From positions 1-60,483 of the forward strand of contig NZ_SMKR01000016.1 in assembly GCF_004348725.1 (NCBI RefSeq): a DNA stretch of 60,483 nucleotides, in the 5' to 3' direction. This document shows positions 23,818-32,705 of this stretch, in pieces (the first letter of the stretch is position 1; each line of letters starts with the position of its first letter). The notes under the pieces were generated by a model. The model ran no database searches. It was given only the letters and a program-made list of their open reading frames with translations, and was not told the DNA's origin. The DNA comes from Kribbella turkmenica. GTDB lineage: Bacteria > Actinomycetota > Actinomycetes > Propionibacteriales > Kribbellaceae. The translations under genes and the position numbers were made by a program.

Positions 23818-24312
23818 ATGCGCTGTCTGTTCTGGGGACTCGGGTGGTTGGCGGCCTGTGGATTGGTGTTCGCCGGTTTGATGATCGGGTTCGTGGGGTT
23901 CGCCGATCTGAACGTCGAACGCAACGTCTACCGGCTGGACGTCGCGCGGTCCGGTGACGATTGCGGTGGCGGGTTCGTGCATCTCGACGCAGGGACGGGT
24001 GCAGAGCTGTACTGCGGCTCGGTCGGCGTGCGGCCGATCCAGAAACCGAAGACCAACGCGATGTTCGGTTTCACCGCGGAGCAGAAGGCCGAGGTCTACC
24101 GTCTGGCGCGTGAGCTGGGCGAGGACGGACTGTCCGCGGCGGACGAGGACCGGATCCAGGCACTCGTCGAGAAGTACAAGGCCACGGTGCCGCCCGCCGA
24201 CCGGTACCGGACGGCGAACCGCAGGTGGGGAGTTCCCGATGCCTGGATCGGCGTCGGGATGATCGGCGCCGGAGGCCTCGGGATCCTGGTGCTCCGTCAG
24301 GTGGCTGATTGA
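23818..24312 (+). CDS. Hypothetical membrane protein
   Basis: 164 residues. An N-terminal hydrophobic helix (~4-28, WGLGWLAACGLVFAGLMIG), an external domain with two cysteines (SGDDCGGG and ELYCGSV), a charged helical stretch (~85-120) and a second membrane helix near the C-terminus. No family recognised. ATG 23818 starts MRCLFWGLGW; no ribosome-binding site is evident. Its last 16 bases overlap the end of the convergent methyltransferase gene. Confidence 0.6.
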   Translation: MRCLFWGLGWLAACGLVFAGLMIGFVGFADLNVERNVYRLDVARSGDDCGGGFVHLDAGTGAELYCGSVGVRPIQKPKTNAMFGFTAEQKAEVYRLARELGEDGLSAADEDRIQALVEKYKATVPPADRYRTANRRWGVPDAWIGVGMIGAGGLGILVLRQVAD

Positions 24313-24932
24313 GGTCTGGCGGCACGGCCGAGGATGTGGGGGGACGCGGGGTTGGGGCCGAAGGTGAAGCGGTCCAGGTCGGTGATGGTGAAACCTGCGG
24401 CGGTGATCGCCGCCGCCGTGTCGCGGTGGACGTGGCAGCCGCCGCTGAACCAGGACCAGACGGTGGCGTCCGCGAAGCGCTGGAAGCGGTCGAGGCCGGT
24501 GCCCGGCGCGGCCGCGACGTGCTCGTAGAACCTGAGCTCGCCGCCCGGACGCAGTACCCGGAAGATCTCTGCCAGGGCGACGGCCTGGTCAGGCACGGAG
24601 CACAGGACCAGCGACGTCACCACACCGTCGACCTCTGCGTCGGTCAGCGGGAGGCTGTCCGCGGTCGCGTTGACGACCTCCACCGGGACGTGGGCGGCGT
24701 ACGCCGCGGATCCGGCTTTGACGCGCAGATAGGGCTCCGGCTCGACCGCGACCACGCTGGTCACCCCGGCCGGGTAGTACGCGAAGTTGCCGCCGTCGCC
24801 GGCGCCGACCTCCAGTACCCGGCCGCGCAGCCCGTCCAGCAGCCGCTTCCGGTGCTCGGCCATTCCCTGCGCGTCGAGTTGTGGGCGCGCCCGCGCGTAC
24901 ACCCGCGCGAACACCGGATGTGACTGACCCAT
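24297..24932 (-). CDS. Class I SAM-dependent methyltransferase
   Basis: 211 residues from ATG 24932. SAM-binding motif I VLEVGAGDGGN (~39-49), acidic motif in VAVEPEPY, and the post-motif LVLCSVPDQAVALAEIFRVLRPGGELRFYEHV typical of small-molecule methyltransferases (UbiE/METTL7-like). Substrate unknown. AAGGTGG upstream may be a ribosome-binding site, but TAAGGT (24940-24945, minus strand) 7 bases from the ATG could equally be a -10 box of a leaderless transcript. Confidence 0.87.
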   Translation of the reverse strand: MGQSHPVFARVYARARPQLDAQGMAEHRKRLLDGLRGRVLEVGAGDGGNFAYYPAGVTSVVAVEPEPYLRVKAGSAAYAAHVPVEVVNATADSLPLTDAEVDGVVTSLVLCSVPDQAVALAEIFRVLRPGGELRFYEHVAAAPGTGLDRFQRFADATVWSWFSGGCHVHRDTAAAITAAGFTITDLDRFTFGPNPASPHILGRAARPQSAT

Positions 24933-25009
24933 GGGAGCCACCTTAGGTCGTGCGTGCACGACGGGCGGGTTTCGGGAACTGTCCGGGGGACCGCCTAAGG
25001 TGAGTGGTG

Positions 25010-27343
25010 ATGACTACGCTGTTCTCGCCTGATGAGCTCCCGGTGCCGCTGGAGGAGCCCAAGAAGCATCGGACCGATCCGGACTCGCTGCTCGAAGGGC
25101 TGAACCCGCAGCAGCGGGCGGCCGTCGTGCACACGGGCAAGCCGCTGCTGGTGGTGGCCGGTGCGGGCTCGGGCAAGACCCGGGTGCTGACCCGGCGGAT
25201 CGCCTACCTGCTGGCGGCCCGTGACGCGCACCCCGGGTCGATCCTGGCGATCACGTTCACCAACAAGGCCGCCGCGGAGATGCGCGAGCGGGTGGTGGAC
25301 CTGGTCGGGCCGCGGGCGAAGCTGATGTGGGTCTCGACGTTCCACTCCTCCTGCGTGCGGATCCTGCGCCGCGACATCAAGCGGTTCGGGATCAGCTCGA
25401 CGTTCTCGATCTACGACGACACCGACTCGCGCCGGCTGATGACGCTGGTCTGCCGCGAGCTCGACCTGGACGTGAAGCGGTACAACCCGCGCGCCGTGCT
25501 GAACTGGATCAGCACCCAGAAGAACGAGTTGATCGACCACGAGACGGCAGCGTCGAAGACCTCGAACCACCTCGAGGAGACGTACGCCGAGTGCTACCGG
25601 ATCTACCAGGAGCGGCTGGCCCAGGCGAACGCGCTGGACTTCGACGACCTGCTGATGACCACGGTCAACCTGCTGCAGGCCTTCCCCGAGGTCCGGGAGT
25701 ACTACCGCCGCCGCTTCCGCCACGTGCTCGTCGACGAGTACCAGGACACCAACCACGCGCAGTACACGCTGATCCGCGAGCTCTGCGGCGAGGACCCGGC
25801 GGCCATCGACGGCTCACCTGGCAACGGCCCGACCGCGCCGCCGGCCGAGCTGATGGTGGTCGGTGACTCCGACCAGTCGATCTACGCCTTCCGCGGCGCG
25901 ACGATCCGCAACATCCTCGCCTTCGAGGAGGACTTCGCCGGGGCCGAGACGATCCTGCTGGAGCAGAACTACCGCTCCACCCAGACGATCCTGTCCGCGG
26001 CGAACGCGGTCATCGCCCGTAACGAGGGCCGGAAGGCCAAGAACCTCTGGTCCGACCAGGGCCAGGGCGAGCAGATCGCGGTGTACGTCGCCGACAACGA
26101 GCACGACGAGGCGCAGTTCGTCGCCGACGAGATCGACCGGCTCACCGACGCCGACGGGGTGAAGCCGTCCGACGTGGCGGTGTTCTACCGGACCAACGCG
26201 CAGTCGCGCGTGTTCGAGGAGGTCTTCATCCGGACGGGCCATCCGTACAAGGTGGTCGGCGGCGTCCGGTTCTACGAGCGCAAGGAGGTCCGCGACGCGC
26301 TCGCGTACCTGCGGGTGCTGGTGAACCCGGAGGACACCGTCTCCCTGCGCCGGATCATGAACGAGCCGAAGCGCGGGATCGGCGACCGCGCCGAGGCCGC
26401 GATCGAGGCGCTGGCCGCGCGCGACCGGATCTCGTTCGCGCAGGCGATGCGGCGGGCGCAGGACGCCCCGGCGATGGCGTCGCGGTCGGTGAACGCCGTG
26501 CAGGCCTTCGTGGACATCCTGGACGAGTTGACCGCGATGGTGGACTCGGGCGCCCCGCCGGACGACATCCTGGACGTCGCCCTGCACCGCTCCGGGTACT
26601 ACGAGACCCTGCAGAAGTCCCCGGATCCGCAGGACGAGACCCGGCTGGAGAACCTCGACGAGTTCATCTCGGTGGCCCGGGAGTTCGTCGAGGAGCGCAC
26701 GGCCGCCGGCGAACCGGCCGATCTGCAGGCCTTCCTCGAGCGGGTCGCGCTGGTCGCCGACGCCGACCAGATCCCGGACGCGGCCGACGACGGCGGCGTG
26801 GTCACGCTGATGACGCTGCACACGGCGAAGGGCCTGGAGTTCCCGGTGGTGTTCCTGACCGGGATGGAGGACGGTGTCTTCCCGCACTCCCGGTCGCTCA
26901 CCGACCTGAAGGAGCTGGAGGAGGAGCGGCGGCTCGCGTACGTCGGGATCACCCGGGCCCGGCAGCGGCTGGCGATCTCCCGGGCCGCGGTCCGGTCGGC
27001 GTACGGCGCTCCGCAGCACAACCCGCCGTCGCGGTTCCTGGAGGAGATCCCGGCCGAGCTGCTCGACTGGCGCCGCGACGAGTCCGCGATCACCCGCTGG
27101 TCCGGCACCGGTACGACGCGGGGCAGCGGCATCTCCAGCCGCTACGAGCCGCCGCGCCGGACGGCGTCCGACAAGCCGGTGATCAGCCTGAACCCGGGCG
27201 ACCGGGTGGTGCACGACAGCTTCGGGATGGGCACGGTGGTGGTCGTCCGCGGCGAGGGCCAGCAGGCCCAGGCGGACATCGACTTCGGGTCCGAGGGCGT
27301 CAAGCGGCTCCTGCTGCGCTACGCACCGGTCGACAAGATCTGA
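25010..27343 (+). CDS. pcrA: ATP-dependent DNA helicase PcrA/UvrD
   Basis: 777 residues, standard for actinobacterial PcrA/UvrD1. Q-motif LNPQQRAAVV (~31-40), Walker A GAGSGKT (~51-57), motif Ia TFTNKAAAEMRERV, Walker B VLVDEYQDTN, motif III VVGDSDQSIYAFRGA, motif IV EQNYRST, motif V LMTLHTAKGLEFPVVFL and motif VI RRLAYVGITRARQRL are all present. The C-terminus has the Tudor-like RNA-polymerase-interacting region (GDRVVHDSFGMGTVV). It unwinds DNA 3' to 5' in nucleotide excision repair. ATG 25010 follows two in-frame GTGs. Its position before the M23 peptidase and sucCD matches mycobacteria. Confidence 0.97.
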   Translation: MTTLFSPDELPVPLEEPKKHRTDPDSLLEGLNPQQRAAVVHTGKPLLVVAGAGSGKTRVLTRRIAYLLAARDAHPGSILAITFTNKAAAEMRERVVDLVGPRAKLMWVSTFHSSCVRILRRDIKRFGISSTFSIYDDTDSRRLMTLVCRELDLDVKRYNPRAVLNWISTQKNELIDHETAASKTSNHLEETYAECYRIYQERLAQANALDFDDLLMTTVNLLQAFPEVREYYRRRFRHVLVDEYQDTNHAQYTLIRELCGEDPAAIDGSPGNGPTAPPAELMVVGDSDQSIYAFRGATIRNILAFEEDFAGAETILLEQNYRSTQTILSAANAVIARNEGRKAKNLWSDQGQGEQIAVYVADNEHDEAQFVADEIDRLTDADGVKPSDVAVFYRTNAQSRVFEEVFIRTGHPYKVVGGVRFYERKEVRDALAYLRVLVNPEDTVSLRRIMNEPKRGIGDRAEAAIEALAARDRISFAQAMRRAQDAPAMASRSVNAVQAFVDILDELTAMVDSGAPPDDILDVALHRSGYYETLQKSPDPQDETRLENLDEFISVAREFVEERTAAGEPADLQAFLERVALVADADQIPDAADDGGVVTLMTLHTAKGLEFPVVFLTGMEDGVFPHSRSLTDLKELEEERRLAYVGITRARQRLAISRAAVRSAYGAPQHNPPSRFLEEIPAELLDWRRDESAITRWSGTGTTRGSGISSRYEPPRRTASDKPVISLNPGDRVVHDSFGMGTVVVVRGEGQQAQADIDFGSEGVKRLLLRYAPVDKI

Positions 27344-27431
27344 GTCAGGCTTTCCGGCGCCGACGTTGCATCTGGGGCGGAGATTGAGACAATCAAGGAT
27401 CTTCGGCCCTCCCTCCGGAAGCGTTTGCCCC

Positions 27432-27995
27432 ATGTCCAAGTCGGTAGCAGGCAGCATCCGCCGGATCATCCTGGCGGGAGCGAACCCTGGGCTGCGGCTG
27501 TTCGACGACAACGGCAAGGTGACGGCGTACGCGTCGATCTGGATGGTCGACTGGTCGATCCGCGGTGCCGGGACGGCGGTCGTCCTGTGGTTCGACGGGA
27601 TCGTCCGGGTGGTGTCGGAGGACGTCGACCTGGCCTCCTGGCTGGAGCGCTACTTCGTCCGCTCGTTCCTCGAGGTCCAGGGACTGCCCTGGCACGAGCC
27701 GGCGGTCGAGCGCGACCTGGTGCAGGTGTCGATGAACCTGGCCGACGGCCTCAGCGCGAAGGCGGCCGACATCCAGATCGAGATGGGCGGCGTCCTCGAC
27801 CGGCGGCTGTTCGCCACCGACAACTTCCAGCTTGCCGAGGGCAACCACAGCCTCAGCCTGGTCATCGTTCCGGTCCGCTCCGCCACCGTTTCGATCGGCG
27901 GCGCCTCGGTCCCCGGGTTCGTCCAGGTCGACGGCTCTCCGGACAAGCCCGGCTCCTCCGCCTTTCTCACCACCGCCGAGGTCTGGCGCCGCTGA
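27432..27995 (+). CDS. Conserved hypothetical protein
   Basis: 187 residues (MSKSVAGSIRRIILAGANPGLRLF...). Soluble, mixed alpha/beta, no signal peptide. The middle WLERYFVRSFLEVQGLPWHEP and the C-terminal beta-rich part (LSLVIVPVRSATVSIGG) suggest a compact domain that I do not recognise. The gene lies 88 bases downstream of pcrA on the same strand and overlaps the end of the convergent LanC-like gene by 29 bases. Confidence 0.65.
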   Translation: MSKSVAGSIRRIILAGANPGLRLFDDNGKVTAYASIWMVDWSIRGAGTAVVLWFDGIVRVVSEDVDLASWLERYFVRSFLEVQGLPWHEPAVERDLVQVSMNLADGLSAKAADIQIEMGGVLDRRLFATDNFQLAEGNHSLSLVIVPVRSATVSIGGASVPGFVQVDGSPDKPGSSAFLTTAEVWRR

Positions 27996-29268
27996 GCGCC
28001 CACCAGTTGTCCATCCGTTCGACGGAGCCGGTGTCGCCGTCGAGAACACGCTGGAGGCGGAAGAGGTACGCGGCGATGCCCGCCGCGCCCTGCATCCAGC
28101 CGATGCCGGGTGGCAGCAGGGGGTCGTCGTCGCGGTGCTCGACGAAGCGCCAGTACGCCGTGCCGTCGTCGTGGAACGCTCGCTGGACAAGGGCGTTCCC
28201 GAGCCGGACGGCGAAGTCGAGGTCGTCGTCGTGGCCGTCGCGCAGGCACGCGTCCAGGAAGACGTCGCCGGCTCCCGCCGTACCGCAGCAGCGGCCGTCG
28301 TTGTCCCAGAAGCCCGGGTAGCGGCGGTCCGGGACACCGGAGTGGCGGACGCTGTCCAGGCAGCGACGGTGCCAGACGGCCGGCGTCTCCCCGGCGACCT
28401 GGTCGACTCCGGCGTACTCGAGCGCGCGGAACAGGAGCGACGTACCGGCGCCGCCGTGGCACCAGTTGTGCGTGTATTCGTCGCCCTGCCGCTTGTCCCA
28501 CGGGATCACCCGGGGCACGCGGAATCCCTCGTCGTCGTTGATGCCGAGGGTGACCAGGCGCTCGGCGCCGCGGCGGGCCGCATCCACCAGGTCCGGCCGT
28601 CCGAGCTCCACGCCGGCCGGCGCGAGCACGGCCGCGATCCCGGCCAGGCCGTGCGAGAAGTTCGGCATCTGGCCCGGTTCCCCGGTGCAGAACCGCCGGG
28701 AGACGAACAGCCAGTTGCCCGACGCCTCCTGCTCCGCCATCAGGTGGTTCGCCGCTCGCTCGATCAGTGAACGCGCGTCCAGGCCCTGCCGAGCCGCCCA
28801 GAGGGCGCCCATGAGGACGGCGCCGGTGCCGAGGGTCGCGTCGTTCGCCACCGCGCCGGGCCGGTACTTGGGCGCCTGGAGGAAGCTCTCCGGCCAGCCG
28901 TCGGCGGTGGCGAGCTCGGTGACCCGCTCCACGGCCTGCGCCGCGCCGGGTTCACCGAGAGCGGTCAGCACGCCGATCGAGCCGACCAGGCCGTCGAAGT
29001 ACGTGACCGAGCGCTCCGCCGGGACGGCGGCCCGGATCCGGTCGGCGATCGCACCGGCCAGCTTCTGCTCGTCGGCGGTCCAGGGACGGGCGAGCCGGAT
29101 CTCCGCGAGGGCGTGCGCGAGTCCGCCGATCCCGCTGTGCATGCCGTCGCGGTACTCCTCCGGCTTCTCACCGCCGGCGGCCTCCGGGATCCACGGGCCG
29201 GCGTCGTCCCACCGCACCTGCCGGAGAACCCAGGTCCAGGCCGCCTCGGCGAGACCGGCGTACCTCAT
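27967..29268 (-). CDS. LanC-like (lanthionine synthetase C family) protein
   Basis: 433 residues, the usual LanC length. The alpha/alpha barrel zinc ligands are visible: Cys-His in NWCHGGAG and Cys in GRCCGTAGAGDVFLD; the NFSHGLAGI motif is also present. LanC enzymes cyclise dehydrated Ser/Thr with Cys to make lanthionine. There is no LanB/LanM dehydratase and no obvious Cys/Ser/Thr-rich precursor gene nearby, so this is an orphan LanC-like protein of unknown substrate. ATG 29268 overlaps the stop of the preceding gene (ATGA), so the two are a translational unit. Confidence 0.85.
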   Translation of the reverse strand: MRYAGLAEAAWTWVLRQVRWDDAGPWIPEAAGGEKPEEYRDGMHSGIGGLAHALAEIRLARPWTADEQKLAGAIADRIRAAVPAERSVTYFDGLVGSIGVLTALGEPGAAQAVERVTELATADGWPESFLQAPKYRPGAVANDATLGTGAVLMGALWAARQGLDARSLIERAANHLMAEQEASGNWLFVSRRFCTGEPGQMPNFSHGLAGIAAVLAPAGVELGRPDLVDAARRGAERLVTLGINDDEGFRVPRVIPWDKRQGDEYTHNWCHGGAGTSLLFRALEYAGVDQVAGETPAVWHRRCLDSVRHSGVPDRRYPGFWDNDGRCCGTAGAGDVFLDACLRDGHDDDLDFAVRLGNALVQRAFHDDGTAYWRFVEHRDDDPLLPPGIGWMQGAAGIAAYLFRLQRVLDGDTGSVERMDNWWALSGARPRRW

Positions 29269-29783
29269 GGCCGGGCGTTCCGGAGCCGGATGCCGCTCCA
29301 CTCGAGCGTGCTGGTGATGACCTCGGACCAGAAGTCGTGCAGCCGGGACAGGACGCGCAACTGGATCCCGGCCTCGTCGTGCAGACCGAACAGGTCGCCG
29401 ACGCGCTCGGGCGGACCCAGCGGCCGGACCTCGGTCGTCGCGACCATCGCGGCGTCGAGCTCGGCGAACGGCGCGGCCGGCAGCCGGTAGGCGTACAGCT
29501 CGACCGACCGCATCGCGTCCAGCCAGCCGTACTCGACCGCGTGCACGCGCGTGCCGGAGCCGGCACCGATGATGCGGGCGGTGTCGTCGAGGGTGGTGGA
29601 GGGGCCGACCCACGCCATCGCGCGGGGGCACTGCCTCGGGAACCAGTAGTCGGGGGCCCGGTCGTAGCCGACGGCCCAGACGTACGGCGTGGCCGCACGC
29701 GCCGTGCTGGCGAGGTGCGGCCGGAAGACCTCGATGGTCGGATCTTCGGAGAAGTGCAGGACCTCCCCGGCGGCTGGGCGCAT
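29265..29783 (-). CDS. DUF6886-like conserved protein
   Basis: 172 residues. The opening MRPAAGEVLHFSEDPTIEVFRPH, the stretch PYVWAVGYDRAPDYWFPR and the ending STLEWSGIRLRNARP match a conserved actinobacterial family that I recall as DUF6886. No catalytic function is established. Overlaps the LanC-like gene by 4 bases, so the products probably act together. The first ATG (29783) was taken; 34 bases separate it from the M23 peptidase stop, and all three genes are on the same strand. Confidence 0.7.
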   Translation of the reverse strand: MRPAAGEVLHFSEDPTIEVFRPHLASTARAATPYVWAVGYDRAPDYWFPRQCPRAMAWVGPSTTLDDTARIIGAGSGTRVHAVEYGWLDAMRSVELYAYRLPAAPFAELDAAMVATTEVRPLGPPERVGDLFGLHDEAGIQLRVLSRLHDFWSEVITSTLEWSGIRLRNARP

Positions 29784-29817
29784 GCCGGCAGCTTAGGTCA
29801 GCGGTCGCGCCGGTGGA

Positions 29818-30708
29818 TTACGGGTTGAGCCCGCAGTGGTCGCGCAGCCAGGGCATCGGGTCGATCGCGTCGCCGCCGTCGCGGAGAACCTCGAAGTGCA
29901 GGTGCGGGCCGGTGGTGTTCCCGGTCATCCCGACCGCGCCGACCTGGTCCCCGGCGTACACGGTCTCGCCGACGGACACGCTGAACTTCGACATGTGGTT
30001 GTACGTCGTGACCGTGCCGTCCTCGTGCCGGACCTGGACCTGGCGGCCGTACGGGCCGGCCCAGTCGGCGTGGATGACCACACCCTTCATGACGGTGCGG
30101 ATGATCGTGCCGACCGGGGCGGCGAAGTCGGTGCCGGTGTGGTTGCGGGCCCAGCGACTGCCGCCCTGGCCGAAGGTCGCGGTGATGTGGTAGCCGGAGA
30201 GCATCATCTCGCAGCGGGTGGCCGACTCGCGGATCTTCTTCTCCGCCGCCTCGGCCGCGGCCTTGGCCTTGGCGAGGGAGGAGGCGCGCTTGGCGGTGAG
30301 TGCCTGGGTGGCGGTGAGCTTTGCGGCCCGGGCCTTGGCCAGCTGGGCGGCCGCGGCCTGCTTCTTGGTCGTCTCGTTGCCGGCGAGCTGGACCCGGGAG
30401 GAGTCACGGGTGGCGAGCTGGCGGGCCTGGATGCGTGCGGTGGTGATGCCGGACAGTTGCCCGTCGTCCATGCTGAGGGCGGCGAGGTTGACCGCGGAGT
30501 TCGCCTGCGTCGGCGAGGCGAGGGTGCTGTGGCTGAATCCCACAGCTCCTGCCGCCGCAGCGAGCGCTGCGGTCAGACCGACGATCTGGGTACTTCCCGG
30601 GGTGTTACGCCTGGCAACACGATGCTTGGCACTGTGACGTCCTGCGCCGGGCTTGCGCGCAGCGTTGCCTGGCGTGACGCGGTTGCCCGCGGCACGGTGC
30701 TGGGACAC
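29818..30708 (-). CDS. Secreted M23-family metallopeptidase
   Basis: 296 residues from GTG 30708 (AAAGG 8 bases upstream). A basic N-terminus (to ~40) precedes a signal/anchor helix (QIVGLTAALAAAAGAVGF), an Ala/Lys-rich helical, probably coiled-coil, stretch (~110-165) and a C-terminal LytM domain with zinc ligands HxxxD in RNHTGTDFAAP and HxH in GPHLHFEV. It cleaves peptidoglycan cross-links or regulates cell-wall hydrolysis. Mycobacteria carry an M23 peptidase at the equivalent place between uvrD1 and sucC. A good sigma-70-like promoter is 76 bases upstream. Confidence 0.93.
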   Translation of the reverse strand: MSQHRAAGNRVTPGNAARKPGAGRHSAKHRVARRNTPGSTQIVGLTAALAAAAGAVGFSHSTLASPTQANSAVNLAALSMDDGQLSGITTARIQARQLATRDSSRVQLAGNETTKKQAAAAQLAKARAAKLTATQALTAKRASSLAKAKAAAEAAEKKIRESATRCEMMLSGYHITATFGQGGSRWARNHTGTDFAAPVGTIIRTVMKGVVIHADWAGPYGRQVQVRHEDGTVTTYNHMSKFSVSVGETVYAGDQVGAVGMTGNTTGPHLHFEVLRDGGDAIDPMPWLRDHCGLNP

Positions 30709-30783
30709 AACGTGGCCTTTCGGTCACAGGGGAGGGGCTTGTCCGCCCGTCCGGGGGTTTTATTCCCTGGCCGGGCCTGATGG

Positions 30784-30812
30784 ACGATAACGGATCAGTC
30801 ACGAGGTGACAA
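30784..30812 (-). promoter_or_regulatory. Promoter of the M23 peptidase gene
   Basis: On the minus strand TTGTCA (30807-30812) and TATCGT (30784-30789) are separated by 17 bases, giving a 5' leader of about 70 bases. I looked for a ydaO-type (cyclic di-AMP) riboswitch in the leader, as precedes some actinobacterial cell-wall hydrolases, and did not recognise one. Confidence 0.6.
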
Positions 30813-30944
30813 ACCCTGCCACCCACTTTTCGGCGTCTCCTTCACGAAACTTTTGCATGAGCGCCTGCACGTGCAGTTGCCCCGGCGTGCCCAGGATGCT
30901 GCCTTGTCAGGCAATTCCGAGCATGTCACGACAAGTGGAGGCGG

Positions 30945-31799
30945 TCAGGCGACCGTCTCCTGCTCGTCGTCCAGGTGCGTCAGCACACCGGTGATCTGGT
31001 GCGCCACGTCGCCGTGGAACGGCAGGGACAGGTGGCCCACGCCGTTCACCCGGACATTACTGGCGACCAGGTCGGGATGCCGAATCCGGGCCCGCCGCTG
31101 CGGCACGATCAGCTGGTCGACATCGCTGTAGAAGGCGACGAACCTGGTCCGGCAGTCCGGGGCGGGCTCGGCCAGCTCGGCCATCAGTTCGCTGTCCGGG
31201 CGCACCTGCCGCACCAGCGGCCACGGCAGCAGCCGCGCGGCGACGGTGCCCTGGTGCGGCGTGCCGAGGGTGACGCAGGTGTGCACGCGCTCGTGCCCGC
31301 CGAGCCGCTGGATGTAGTACCGCGCGATCAGTCCGCCCAGGCTGTGCCCGACCACGTGCAGTTGGTCCGATCCGGACTGCTCGCAGATCCGCTCGACATC
31401 CTCGCCCATCCGCTCGGCGGTACGGCGTACGTCGAGCGTCAGCGGTGAGTACGAGAAGTGGTGGATGCTGCGGAAGCCGCGACGCTGCAACTGCCGGCGC
31501 ATGAGCGCGAAGATGGTGTGGTTGTCGATGATCCCGTGGGCCAGCACGATCGGCGTACCGGCGGCCCGGACGTTGCTGACCAGCAGGCTGCGCTGGGCCG
31601 GGGTCAGCCCCTCGAGGTTGAGCCGCTCGGTGCGGGAGCCCGAGCCGCCGACCAGGCCGAGCGGATACATGGCGAGATGGGTGGTCAGCCAGCCCAGTTC
31701 GACCGCGGCACCCTGCAACACGCGGGGTGAGAGCGCGGACCTCGCGCCGTACGCAAGTCCGTCAAGTGCTCCGCGTACCTCGTTCTGCCAGGTACCCAT
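30945..31799 (-). CDS. Lipase-like alpha/beta hydrolase (triacylglycerol lipase/LipA-EstA type)
   Basis: 284 residues from ATG 31799, which has GAGGAG 7 bases upstream. Catalytic elbow GHSLGG (in LHVVGHSLGGLIARYY), HG oxyanion motif in IVLAHGIIDNHTIF, and a C-terminal His in NGVGHLSLPFH. There is a weakly hydrophobic stretch near 35-48 but no clear Sec signal. Family members hydrolyse acylglycerols or acyl esters; substrate not known. It lies between the M23 peptidase and the B12-binding gene, transcribed toward the former. Confidence 0.87.
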   Translation of the reverse strand: MGTWQNEVRGALDGLAYGARSALSPRVLQGAAVELGWLTTHLAMYPLGLVGGSGSRTERLNLEGLTPAQRSLLVSNVRAAGTPIVLAHGIIDNHTIFALMRRQLQRRGFRSIHHFSYSPLTLDVRRTAERMGEDVERICEQSGSDQLHVVGHSLGGLIARYYIQRLGGHERVHTCVTLGTPHQGTVAARLLPWPLVRQVRPDSELMAELAEPAPDCRTRFVAFYSDVDQLIVPQRRARIRHPDLVASNVRVNGVGHLSLPFHGDVAHQITGVLTHLDDEQETVA

Positions 31800-31921
31800 C
31801 GGCGACTCCTCACCGCAACCAGACCCCCCATCAGTCCGATCTCTTTCAAGGTAACCGGTTCCCATTCGGCGTGGCGGGGAACACACACCGCCGTGTCTTA
31901 TCCCGTGAGGCACGGACCGGT

Positions 31922-31927
31922 TAGCCT
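31922..31927 (+). promoter_or_regulatory. -10 box for the leaderless B12-binding gene
   Basis: TAGCCT ends 6 bases before the ATG at 31934, with no ribosome-binding site between, so a leaderless transcript is likely. Confidence 0.5.
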
Positions 31928-31933
31928 GCGGGC

Positions 31934-32353
31934 ATGCCTCCTACGAGCACCCTGCGCGTCGTCGTCGCCAAGCCTGGCCTGGACGGCCACGACCGCGGCG
32001 CGAAGGTGGTCGCGCGAGCGCTGCGGGACGCCGGCATGGAGGTCATCTACACCGGCCTGCACCAGACGCCGGAGCAGATCGTCGAGACGGCGATCGCCGA
32101 GGACGCCGACGCGATCGGCCTGTCGGTGCTCTCCGGGGCGCACATGACCCTGTTCAAGCGGGTCCGCGAGCTGCTCACCGAGCGCGACGCCGACGACATC
32201 GTGGTGTTCGGCGGCGGCATCATCCCGGACGCCGACCTGCAGCCGCTGGCCGAGCTCGGCGTCCACAAGATCTTCACCCCAGGGGCCACCACCACCGAGA
32301 TCGTCGACTGGGTCCGCACCCACGTCGGCGACGCCTCCGCCTCGACGTCCTGA
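31934..32353 (+). CDS. Stand-alone cobalamin-binding subunit of an acyl-CoA mutase
   Basis: 139 residues, the B12 domain only. The cobalamin motif DxHxxG is in [14 protein letters not shown] (~15-28), with the conserved LSVLSGAHM and VFGGGIIP loops. Small subunits of isobutyryl-CoA mutase (IcmB) and the C-terminal domain of methylmalonyl-CoA mutase look like this. The large, substrate-binding subunit is not in the window, so the partner and reaction are unknown. It has its own leaderless promoter, and a GGCCGT/ACGGCC hairpin (32367-32381) follows the gene. Confidence 0.9.
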   Translation: MPPTSTLRVVVAKPGLDGHDRGAKVVARALRDAGMEVIYTGLHQTPEQIVETAIAEDADAIGLSVLSGAHMTLFKRVRELLTERDADDIVVFGGGIIPDADLQPLAELGVHKIFTPGATTTEIVDWVRTHVGDASASTS

Positions 32354-32705
32354 GGCCCGCGGATCCGGCCGTTCGACGGCCTTCGCACCCCTCCGTTCCG
32401 CTCCGGAGCGTGATGACGACTGCGTGGAGTCGTTCTGAACGGATACCGTGCGTTCAGCTAGGCTACTAACCGGTAATACCGAATCGTTAAGAAAGACCTG
32501 GTTGTGCGGACTGTCGAATCGCGGTCGCATACAGCCATGCGGTTTGTCCGTTTCAGAAGGCTGTCGACGGCAAGGTGTGTGGCTCAGGACACATCACCCC
32601 CGTCGTCGGTTACTGTCCGGACAGGCGGGATCGCAGCGCGGTGGGGGACTGTGAACCGCTGACGCAGGACCAAGCGATGTCCCATCGGGAGAGGGCAGGT
32701 AAACG
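32354..32705. other. 352-base regulatory region before the alpha-glucoside ABC operon
   Basis: No ORF of coding character. It holds a small hairpin GGCCGT-TCG-ACGGCC (32367-32381), probable terminator of the B12-binding gene, and a relatively AT-rich patch (about 32455-32500, including CGGT-AAT-ACCG), the likely promoter of the binding-protein gene. I could not identify a LacI-type operator. Confidence 0.5.

Noticed and set aside
25814-27517. 567-codon minus-strand frame across pcrA
   Set aside because: Antisense to an unmistakable helicase gene; low-complexity Arg/Val/Leu/Asp composition, no ribosome-binding site.
27967-29783. Complete lantibiotic cluster around the LanC-like gene
   Set aside because: No LanB/LanM dehydratase, peptidase-transporter or precursor peptide gene is visible within 10 kb on either side.
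30709-30790. Possible ydaO riboswitch in the M23 peptidase leader
   Set aside because: Known before some actinobacterial cell-wall hydrolase genes, but I could not find its conserved parts and the leader is too short.
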